From the NCBI GenBank assembly GCA_025450555.1, contig JANWHF010000109.1, positions 1-11,351 of the forward strand: a stretch of DNA of 11,351 bases, written 5' to 3'. The DNA comes from Tepidisphaeraceae bacterium (GTDB lineage: Bacteria; Planctomycetota; Phycisphaerae; Tepidisphaerales; Tepidisphaeraceae). Shown piece after piece: positions 1 through 5,997 of the stretch. A program made the translations under genes and the position numbers. Position 1 is the first letter of the stretch. Every line of letters begins with the position of its first letter. The notes below the pieces were generated by a model. The model was not told the origin of the DNA, did not search any database, and saw only the letters and a program-made list of their open reading frames with translations.

Positions 1-2
1 AG

Positions 3-1253
3 ATTTGCGTGATCGGCGCGCGGGCGCGCGTTCATCTTCCGCTGGAATCGAGTCTGATCAGCCGAACGCACGCGATCGTCATCAACGACCGCGAGGAAAC
101 ATATGTTCGCGATCTGGCCAGCACCAACCGCGTTTATCTGAATGGCTCGATCATTCGCGAAGCGCGCTTGAGCAAGGCAGATCTGCTGCGTATCGGGCCG
201 TTTACGTTTTTCTGCCATACCGGTTTTCCGACGACCGCCGACCTGGCGGAGGCCGACGCTGGCGGACCTTCCGAGCGATCCGCGATCATTGTCCAGTCCA
301 GCAAGCAGCGTTACCCCATTCACGGCCGAACGCTTCTGATCGGCCAGCGCGCGGGTTGCGATCTGGTGCTGGACAAGGCGCTGGTTTCGAAGACGCACGC
401 CATCGTCTATCAGCGCGATGGCAAGCGCTTCATCCGCGATCTCAATTCCACAGCCGGCACCTTCGTCAACGAACGCAAAGTGCGCGAGATCGAACTGCGC
501 GCCGGCGACGAAATCCGGATTGGCGTGGCCATCCTGCGATTTGAATCGGAAACGATTAAGGTTCGATCCGACGAAGGAACACAGCTTCGACTGATGGATC
601 GCGACGACGCGGGAAGCATGATGTCGGCGACCGATGCTTCGATCAGCCGAATTCTTTCGACCAGTGCGAGCTTTGGTGGGGCGAGTCTGGGAGGCCAAAC
701 GATTGGCACCGCTTCGCTCGGATGTCTCACAATGCCCGGCGGTGTCGATCTACCCGCGATTACAAATGGCTCATCGAACGCGAAGCCGCAGGAATTTGGC
801 TTTTCCAGCGGCGTTGTGCCGTTCATCCGAACGCCGGCCGAAGGCGGCGCTTCGGTCAGTCATCATGGACCTGCTCATCGATCGCATCGCAGCGCTGCGG
901 GTCATCGCGCGGTAAAGCCCACCGCCGCAAATCTTCGCGGTTTGCTGGATAAATTCGCGCCGGCCATCGAGTCGGTGGATAGCGAGCAGATGCCCAGCCC
1001 CCATGCGGCGGATGTCCGACCGCCCGCTCACCAGGAGGGCGTGATCATCCCTTCGTTCGATGGGCGATCTTCGTCAAGGTCCAGCATCGGCAACGGGCCG
1101 CCCCTGCCTCCCACTGATTTGCGATGCATCGAGATGGCCACCGCCGCCGACCTGTTTTCGACTTCAGGTCCCGCGCCCGGGCCGTCGAATGCAAAGCCGC
1201 GGTGCATCGACGATCTGCTGGAAGATGCGTTCCTCAGAGAGTTCGGGCCATAA
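3..1253 (+). CDS. Double FHA-domain protein, 5'-truncated by the window edge
   Basis: This is a cytoplasmic phosphopeptide-binding adaptor candidate. The frame is open to the window edge and the first FHA domain already lacks its first strand, so the true start lies upstream; the in-frame GTG at 9 is unlikely to be the start. Counting from that GTG, FHA1 spans about residues 1-70 (IG at 2-3, SRTH at 18-21, STN at 38-40, LNG at 44-46). FHA2 spans about 93-180 (IGQR at 111-114, SKTH at 127-130, STAG at 147-150). Residues 185-400 are rich in Ser, Gly, Ala and Pro and are probably disordered. The protein ends in a compact acidic/hydrophobic tail (IDDLLEDAFLREF, 400-412). The usual FHA arginine after IG is Ala in FHA1 and Gln in FHA2, and FHA2 also has Ala for the Asn of STNG. 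The kinase gene follows 76 bp downstream on the same strand, so an adaptor or substrate role is inferred. The family call is firm; the ligand is unknown. Confidence 0.88.
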   Translation: MCVIGARARVHLPLESSLISRTHAIVINDREETYVRDLASTNRVYLNGSIIREARLSKADLLRIGPFTFFCHTGFPTTADLAEADAGGPSERSAIIVQSSKQRYPIHGRTLLIGQRAGCDLVLDKALVSKTHAIVYQRDGKRFIRDLNSTAGTFVNERKVREIELRAGDEIRIGVAILRFESETIKVRSDEGTQLRLMDRDDAGSMMSATDASISRILSTSASFGGASLGGQTIGTASLGCLTMPGGVDLPAITNGSSNAKPQEFGFSSGVVPFIRTPAEGGASVSHHGPAHRSHRSAAGHRAVKPTAANLRGLLDKFAPAIESVDSEQMPSPHAADVRPPAHQEGVIIPSFDGRSSSRSSIGNGPPLPPTDLRCIEMATAADLFSTSGPAPGPSNAKPRCIDDLLEDAFLREFGP

Positions 1254-1329
1254 GTTGGACCGTCGCGTTTGACCGATCGCGCCGTCGACCCAGAGCAAAC
1301 ATTTCGATTCATTCAAAGAGAACGACTCC

Positions 1330-3138
1330 ATGTCCACAGCCAATCGAATCACCGAAGAAGCAACCTCCTCTCGAAGCGCCATCGCCGACCCATTACACAC
1401 CGAGGCCGTTTCGGCCGATGGAAAGTCTTCCGCGCCGCCGTGGCTCGGCAAGCGCGTCGGCCATTTCAAGCTCATCGGCTTGCTCGGGCAGGGGGCAATG
1501 GGGCGCGTCTTCCGTGTGGAAGACACGCTGCTTCGCCGGCATGTCGCGCTGAAGGTACTGCCCAAATCGATCAAGCGCAATGAAAAGGGCATTGCCATTG
1601 AACGCCTCATCCATGAAGCGCAAGCCTGCGCGACATTGGATCATCCGAATGTCGTTTCAGTCTATGAAGTCAACGAAGCGGGGGGCGTCTATTACATCGC
1701 CATGGAACTGGCCGAGGGTGGCTCGCTGCGCGAACTGGTGAAGGCGGCGGGGCCACTGGAATATCCGCGCGCCTGTCTACTCTGCGCCGATGCGGCTGAT
1801 GCTTTAGCACACGCTCATTCACTTGGCATTGTCCATCGCGACATAAAGCCAGCGAATTTGATGCTTACGCGATCCGGACGTTGCAAGGTCACCGATTTTG
1901 GCCTGGCCCGCGGACTGGAGACTGCTGAATTGAGCAAGCCGATTCCTGAAGCAGTCGGCACGCCTCAGTTCATCGCGCCGGAATTGCTTCGCGGAGAATC
2001 GGCTTCACTTCACTCCGACATTTATAGCCTCGGCGCAACGCTCTGGTATCTTTTAACAGGCCGATCGGTGTTTGAGGCAACCAGCACCGCCGATCTGCTC
2101 CAAAAGCATCTGGACACGCCGATTCCCGACCTTCGAAACCTTCGCCCCGATTTGCCGGCGTCGCTGGCCAAGGCCATTCAAAAGGCCCTGGCGAAAAAGC
2201 AACAGGATCGCTACGAATCGGCGGCGCAGTTTGCCAGGGTTCTGCGCGTCCACACGATTCCGGTGGAATGCAGCGGATCGTTCGCGACTAACAGCGTGCC
2301 ACTCAATCCGGAAGACACGGCGACGTTTTCCCTGTCACGCACGCGGTCAAGTGCCGTGGCTACCGTAGCCGCGCCAGCGCCGGAAACTCCGCGCATCTCC
2401 AAAGGTCGGAGCAACCGCCGGGTCATCATCGGCGCATCGGCTGCCGCCGCAGCCCTTATCATCACTGCCATGGTGCCCGCGATTCAGCGGATGGGACATC
2501 ACACGCAGATTGCCGGGCAGGGGCCCTCTGTTCCTCAACTCTCCACCCCAGCGCAAAGCGAATCTCAGACACCGCCGCCGGGTTGGGTTCCAATCGACAT
2601 TGGATCGCCCGCACTTTCGGGCTGGACATCGGTTCGTCAGAACGTCTGGACCATCGGCGGAGCGGGGAATCCCTCGGCGCCCGCGGAGCAATTCCATTTC
2701 GTCTCCAGGAGCTTCCTCGGCGACGGCGTTTTCTCAGCCAAGCTCGAGAAATTCGAGTCGGGCTTTGATCATGCTCAGAGTGGCGTGACTCTTCGCGACG
2801 GCAGCAGCGCCGCCGGACCCTGCGTTGAGCTTTTGGCTAATGCCGATGGTTCATTGCTGCTTCGCTGGCGCTCGGCCACCGAAAAGCCATTCGAGTCGGT
2901 GAAATTGGAAGGTGCTGCCGCGCCGCAATGGCTCAAGCTCGTTAGAACTGACGACACCTTCAGCGGCTATGCTTCCAATGATGGAGTGAACTGGCGACAG
3001 ATTGGCGATTCAAAGACCATTTCCATGCCGCGCAACGTTCGTGCCGGCTTGCTGATGACTTCGGGTGATGAAAAGAAGGTGGCCACTGTTTCATTCGAGA
3101 GCGTCCAGATCAACGACTCGCGCGAGCCGGGGCAGTAA
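1330..3138 (+). CDS. Transmembrane Hanks-type Ser/Thr protein kinase (PknB-like) with C-terminal concanavalin-like domain
   Basis: This enzyme transfers ATP phosphate to Ser/Thr of target proteins. The kinase domain is about residues 46-308 and looks fully active: glycine loop GQGAMG 53-58, ATP lysine K75 (VALKVL), helix-C glutamate E96, catalytic HRDIKPAN 169-176 with D171, DFG 189-191, APE 216-218, the SDIYSLG aspartate D230 and late arginine R294. A Pro/Ser/Ala-rich linker leads to one membrane segment at about 365-385, preceded by KGRSNRR, which by the positive-inside rule puts the kinase in the cytoplasm. Residues about 415-596 form a beta-rich domain resembling DUF1349/concanavalin-like folds (SGVTLRDG 484-491, WLKLVRTDDTFSGYASNDG 534-552), presumably outside the membrane. 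The ATG at 1330 has only a weak AGAGA upstream. The gene follows an FHA-protein gene and converges on the next gene with 3 bp between stops. The kinase call is very secure; the C-terminal domain call is by resemblance. Confidence 0.96.
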   Translation: MSTANRITEEATSSRSAIADPLHTEAVSADGKSSAPPWLGKRVGHFKLIGLLGQGAMGRVFRVEDTLLRRHVALKVLPKSIKRNEKGIAIERLIHEAQACATLDHPNVVSVYEVNEAGGVYYIAMELAEGGSLRELVKAAGPLEYPRACLLCADAADALAHAHSLGIVHRDIKPANLMLTRSGRCKVTDFGLARGLETAELSKPIPEAVGTPQFIAPELLRGESASLHSDIYSLGATLWYLLTGRSVFEATSTADLLQKHLDTPIPDLRNLRPDLPASLAKAIQKALAKKQQDRYESAAQFARVLRVHTIPVECSGSFATNSVPLNPEDTATFSLSRTRSSAVATVAAPAPETPRISKGRSNRRVIIGASAAAAALIITAMVPAIQRMGHHTQIAGQGPSVPQLSTPAQSESQTPPPGWVPIDIGSPALSGWTSVRQNVWTIGGAGNPSAPAEQFHFVSRSFLGDGVFSAKLEKFESGFDHAQSGVTLRDGSSAAGPCVELLANADGSLLLRWRSATEKPFESVKLEGAAAPQWLKLVRTDDTFSGYASNDGVNWRQIGDSKTISMPRNVRAGLLMTSGDEKKVATVSFESVQINDSREPGQ

Positions 3139-3141
3139 GCC

Positions 3142-4095
3142 TCAAATACTGGTTTCTGTTGTCGTGACATCTTCGGGCGTGCGGAAATCACGAGTGCCGC
3201 GCGGGACTTTGAGCACTTCAAAGTCTATTTCGCTGTTGATCTCCGCGCCCAGCAGCATGACCAGCGCATCCAGATAAAACAGCAGCAACATGATGGCGAC
3301 GCCGCCCACGGTGCCATAGGTCCGCGCATAGCTTTTGCCACCCATGTGGATGATGTAAAAACGAAAGCTCATCCCCAGCGCAATCCATACGACCACAACG
3401 AAAACCGCGCCCGGCGTCACCCACCCAAAATGATGCTGAATCGATGGGCCAAAGTGATAGACCAGGCTCAAGACCGCAAACATCAAAATCACCGAAGCGA
3501 TCCAGCGCGCTGAATCGAATGCCAGCAGCCACGGCGCGAAGCGCGAGAGATGGCCGTTGCGAATGATCCATCCCTCGGCGATCGTCGCCAGCGGGAGCAG
3601 CACAACCACCAGCAGCAAAATGACGGCAACGACGATCGTCAGGCCCAGTGCGATCAGCCGATGCTTCCAGAACGGCCGCCCTTTCTCCAGCTCGTAGCAG
3701 CGGTCGAGGGCCGACATGGTATTGGAGATCCCGCCGCTGGCCGACCAGAGCGCCACCAGCAGGCCGATCAGAATCAGCGGATCGGTCTTCTGCGTCAGCA
3801 CTGTTTCCGCAACGTGGCGAATGTTGTCCCACAGCACATCCGACATCTCCGGCGGCAGCTCGCGCAGCAGATCATGAATCTGCGCCATCGCTCCGCCCGT
3901 GAACCTCGCAGGCAGATGGGGGATCAATGCGATCAGGAAAATGAAAAACGGGAAAATGGCAAAAAGCCAGGAATAGGCCAGGGCCGCGGCCCAGGTGAAC
4001 AAATTGTCTTTGGTGAACTCGGCCCATACCCGCCGACAAAATGAAATGAGCCCAACCGACCTGAAAACTGCGGGAACATCGCGAAGACGAGCCAT
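3142..4095 (-). CDS. YihY/BrkB (ribonuclease BN-like) family inner-membrane protein
   Basis: This is a polytopic membrane protein of 317 residues. The molecular role of the family is unsettled: it was once labelled ribonuclease BN, and the name BrkB comes from Bordetella serum resistance, so no catalytic function is asserted. About six hydrophobic segments are seen at residues 32-60, 107-125, 146-176, 196-216, 226-248 and 264-286. Family motifs are the N-terminal DNLFTWAAALAYSWLFAIFP (30-49), ALWSASGGISNTMSALDRCY (115-134) and the C-terminal YLDALVMLLGAEIN (274-287). The frame could start at a TTG at 4113, but the ATG at 4095 has GAGGG upstream (spacing 11) and the TTG has no comparable site, so the ATG is preferred. 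It is the last gene of a likely three-gene minus-strand operon, 42 bp after the GNAT gene. Its stop lies 3 bp from the convergent kinase stop. Confidence 0.93.
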   Translation of the reverse strand: MARLRDVPAVFRSVGLISFCRRVWAEFTKDNLFTWAAALAYSWLFAIFPFFIFLIALIPHLPARFTGGAMAQIHDLLRELPPEMSDVLWDNIRHVAETVLTQKTDPLILIGLLVALWSASGGISNTMSALDRCYELEKGRPFWKHRLIALGLTIVVAVILLLVVVLLPLATIAEGWIIRNGHLSRFAPWLLAFDSARWIASVILMFAVLSLVYHFGPSIQHHFGWVTPGAVFVVVVWIALGMSFRFYIIHMGGKSYARTYGTVGGVAIMLLLFYLDALVMLLGAEINSEIDFEVLKVPRGTRDFRTPEDVTTTETSI

Positions 4096-4137
4096 CTTGA
4101 GCCAAGCCCTCAAACCGTGAAATGCATCGATTTGCCA

Positions 4138-4644
4138 CTACAGCATCAACTGCATGTAAACCACATCGAGCCAGCTATCGAACTTTCGTCCAACTTGTCG
4201 CAGGTGGGCGACTTTCTCAAAACCAAGCCTCTCATGCAGCCGAACGCTGGCCTCCTGCTCGGCGGAGATCACCGCCATGATGCTATGAAACCCGGCTTTG
4301 CGCGTGCGTTCGATCAGGTCAATCATGAGCATCTTTCCGATGCCGCGCCCCAAAAGATCGTGCCGAACATAGACCGCATTTTCGACGGTGGGGCGATATG
4401 CTTCGCGCGGGCGAAACATGGAGACCGACGCCCATCCCACCACCTGCCCGCCATCTTCAGCAATTGTGACCGGATACTGCGTTCCATGATTCTTGAGCCA
4501 TTCCAGTCGCGCGGCATCGGTCTCGGCTTCGGTCTGATAGGTGCAGGTGGAGTTTGCAACGTAATAATTGTAAATGGAATTAATCGCCGACACGTCGGCT
4601 TCGGTTGCCGGGCGAATCCGAATGCAAGGGTTCGCGTCACCCAC
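4138..4644 (-). CDS. GNAT-family N-acetyltransferase, phosphinothricin acetyltransferase/YncA-like
   Basis: This is a cytoplasmic acetyl-CoA-dependent N-acetyltransferase of 168 residues, the usual length for the PAT/YncA group; the substrate cannot be read from sequence and need not be phosphinothricin. Visible features are IRIRPATEADV at 8-18, the TVENAVYV strand at 86-93, the acetyl-CoA pyrophosphate loop LGRGIGK at 98-104, SVRLHERLGF at 133-142 and the family tail VGRKFDSWLDVVYMQ at 151-165. The Asn usual in the (N)xxS-LHE region is Glu here. The frame extends up to 4797, inside the aminopeptidase gene, but the chosen GTG at 4644 has an excellent GGAAGGA site 7 nt upstream and gives a normal family N-terminus. 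An ATG at 4674 is the main alternative, with a weaker site. The start lies 8 nt inside the end of the aminopeptidase gene, which suggests translational coupling. Confidence 0.9.
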   Translation of the reverse strand: MGDANPCIRIRPATEADVSAINSIYNYYVANSTCTYQTEAETDAARLEWLKNHGTQYPVTIAEDGGQVVGWASVSMFRPREAYRPTVENAVYVRHDLLGRGIGKMLMIDLIERTRKAGFHSIMAVISAEQEASVRLHERLGFEKVAHLRQVGRKFDSWLDVVYMQLML

Positions 4645-5761
4645 GCGGAAATCCTTCCCGCGTGAATTGGCCATTCTCGCTGATGCGGATGCCGTCGACC
4701 TCGATGAATCCGCCTTTACGTAGATCCACCACCATGTCCCAATGCAGGCCCGATTGGTTGGTGTTCCCCGTTTCCGGATAACCGGCTCCGACCGCAAAAT
4801 GCACGGTGCCGCCGATCTTCTCGTCGAAAAGCGTATTGCGCGTGTATTGGCGGATGTGATAGTTGGTGCCGATCGCGCATTCGCCCAGAAATCGGCTGCC
4901 CGCGTCGGTATCGAGCATCGAGATCAAAAACGCCTCGCCTTTGGAAGCGGATGCATCGACCACTTTGCCATCCTTGAATGTCAGGCGCACATCCTGCACC
5001 TCGCGACCGTGATGCACCGCGGGAAAGCTGAAACAGATGACCCCATTGACGCTGTCCAGCACCGGACCGGTGAAGACTTCACCGTCCGGGAAATTCTCGT
5101 GGCCATCGCAGTTGATCCATCGCCGGCCCGCGACGCTCATGCGCACATCGGTGCCGTTGTCGGCCTTCACGTGATAATCGCTCTTGCCATTGAGCAGGTC
5201 GGTCAATCGCTGCTGCCCTTCGCTCATCTTCTTCCAGCCGGTCAAAGGATTGTCCAAATCCAGCAGACCCGCGCCGAAGACAAAACTCTCGTACTCCGCC
5301 AGGCTCATCTCCGCATCCTGTGCCGACGCCTGCGTCGGAAATTGCGTGCCGCACCATCGCAGTTTTTTGTCGGCAGCGCGCTTCAGGAAGATTTCCATGA
5401 TCGGCTTCCGCGCCGCCTGGCTCATGCCAACGCGCTTGGGATCCACATTCGTCAGCGATCGCGTGTTCTCGTCCGCCCAAATACCGATCGAGCAGTCGAT
5501 CTTTTCGATCTCGAAGAGATTGATCGGATTGAGAAATTTAAGCTGCTCTTCGCTGGCGATTTTCAGGAAATTCTCCTGCGCCTCCTCCGGCGCCATCCGC
5601 AGGAACGGATGTCCGCCGGCCTCAAGCACTTTCCGATAAATCGCCATCACCAGCGGAAGCGAAACGGGCGCGCCGGTGATGCGAACGAGCTGGCCCTTTT
5701 TCACGCCGACGCTGTAATTCACCAGCACGTCGGCCAGTTTTTCCAATCGTGGATCGCGCAT
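4637..5761 (-). CDS. M29-family (thermophilic-type) metallo-aminopeptidase, AmpS/PepS-like
   Basis: This is a predicted cytoplasmic two-metal aminopeptidase that removes N-terminal residues from peptides. At 374 residues it is near the usual M29 length (360-410). The N-terminus (RLEKLADVLVNYSVGVKKGQ, 5-24) is typical. The expected metal-site residues can be placed by family pattern: E228 in NFPDGEVFTGP (223-233), E293 in FLGEC (291-295), H321 in GTVHFAVG (318-325), and H340 and D342 in NQSGLHWD (335-342). Tyr328 in AGYPE is the probable catalytic tyrosine. The first ATG at 5761 gives the family N-terminus; the 20 nt before it contain no Shine-Dalgarno site, only a pyrimidine-rich stretch, while a -10-like box ends 8 nt upstream. 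It is the first gene of a likely operon with the GNAT and YihY/BrkB genes. A 343-codon open frame on the opposite strand (4742-5773) is a codon-bias shadow. Confidence 0.95.
   Translation of the reverse strand: MRDPRLEKLADVLVNYSVGVKKGQLVRITGAPVSLPLVMAIYRKVLEAGGHPFLRMAPEEAQENFLKIASEEQLKFLNPINLFEIEKIDCSIGIWADENTRSLTNVDPKRVGMSQAARKPIMEIFLKRAADKKLRWCGTQFPTQASAQDAEMSLAEYESFVFGAGLLDLDNPLTGWKKMSEGQQRLTDLLNGKSDYHVKADNGTDVRMSVAGRRWINCDGHENFPDGEVFTGPVLDSVNGVICFSFPAVHHGREVQDVRLTFKDGKVVDASASKGEAFLISMLDTDAGSRFLGECAIGTNYHIRQYTRNTLFDEKIGGTVHFAVGAGYPETGNTNQSGLHWDMVVDLRKGGFIEVDGIRISENGQFTREGFPRG
4652..4658 (-). promoter_or_regulatory. Strong ribosome binding site deciding the GNAT start
   Basis: On the minus strand GGAAGGA lies 7 nt before a GTG at 4644, within the last codons of the aminopeptidase gene. 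It is the best Shine-Dalgarno match seen in this operon and supports re-initiation of ribosomes finishing the upstream gene. Confidence 0.6.
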
Positions 5762-5769
5762 GGAGGGGG

Positions 5770-5799
5770 ATAATAACGTCCGGCACTGAGAATTGTCAC
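5770..5799 (-). promoter_or_regulatory. Sigma70-type promoter for the aminopeptidase operon, apparently giving a leaderless mRNA
   Basis: Read on the minus strand, GTGACA (5799-5794; 5 of 6 matches to TTGACA) is followed after 18 nt by TATTAT (5775-5770; 5 of 6 matches to TATAAT). The -10 box ends 8 nt before the ATG at 5761, so initiation at the usual distance would fall on or within about 2 nt of the start codon. This agrees with the absence of a Shine-Dalgarno site. The boxes are read directly; promoter activity and the leaderless transcript are inferred. Confidence 0.5.
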
Positions 5800-5840
5800 T
5801 CGACCCCGGAATCGCCCCTGTCGGATATGGATCGTCCCCT

Positions 5841-5846
5841 TATACT
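5841..5846 (+). promoter_or_regulatory. Possible -10 box for the first acyltransferase gene
   Basis: TATACT matches TATAAT at 5 of 6 positions, but no good -35 box lies 16-18 nt upstream. If used, the transcript would carry the hairpin at 5879-5963 in a leader of about 145 nt before the ATG at 5998. This is the best candidate in the region but a weak one. Confidence 0.2.
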
Positions 5847-5878
5847 TTGCCGATGATGGAGTTGAGCGGTGTTGTCAG

Positions 5879-5963
5879 CCCGGTTTAGCCGCGACGCGGT
5901 AGCGGGGCGCTTCTCCGAGCACTGCGGATAAACGCTCCGCTATCGCGTCGCGGCTAAACCGGG
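5879..5963. repeat. Long palindromic hairpin element (REP/MITE-like)
   Basis: Two 34-nt arms (5879-5912 and 5930-5963) are inverted copies. Pairing gives 31 Watson-Crick pairs, two G-T pairs (5899/5943 and 5906/5936) and one mismatch (5910/5932). The stem resumes inside with TCCG (5914-5917) against CGGA (5925-5928), leaving a 7-nt loop centred on 5921. The outer part reads CCCGGTTTAGCCGCGACGCG. There is no T-tract on either side, so it is not a standard intrinsic terminator. It lies between divergent genes, 35 bp before the acyltransferase ATG. A dispersed palindromic element is the favoured reading; only one copy is visible in this window. Confidence 0.75.
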
Positions 5964-5997
5964 TGGACGACAGCTCGCCGCGAAATTGCAGTAACTC

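Noticed and set aside
1254..1329. Promoter between the FHA gene and the kinase gene (TTGACC at 1268)
   Set aside because: No acceptable -10 box follows at 16-18 nt; co-transcription is the simpler reading.
3218..4044. Long open frames in other frames over the YihY/BrkB gene
   Set aside because: Their products are Arg/Gln-rich without family motifs, while the minus-strand frame has a coherent membrane-protein pattern.
4095..4113. TTG start for the YihY/BrkB gene
   Set aside because: It adds six residues without a ribosome site; the ATG at 4095 has GAGGG upstream.
4742..5773. 343-codon open frame on the plus strand opposite the aminopeptidase gene
   Set aside because: It is fully antisense to a well-supported M29 gene, has a low-complexity Arg/His/Leu composition, no recognisable motif and no ribosome site; it is a codon-bias shadow.
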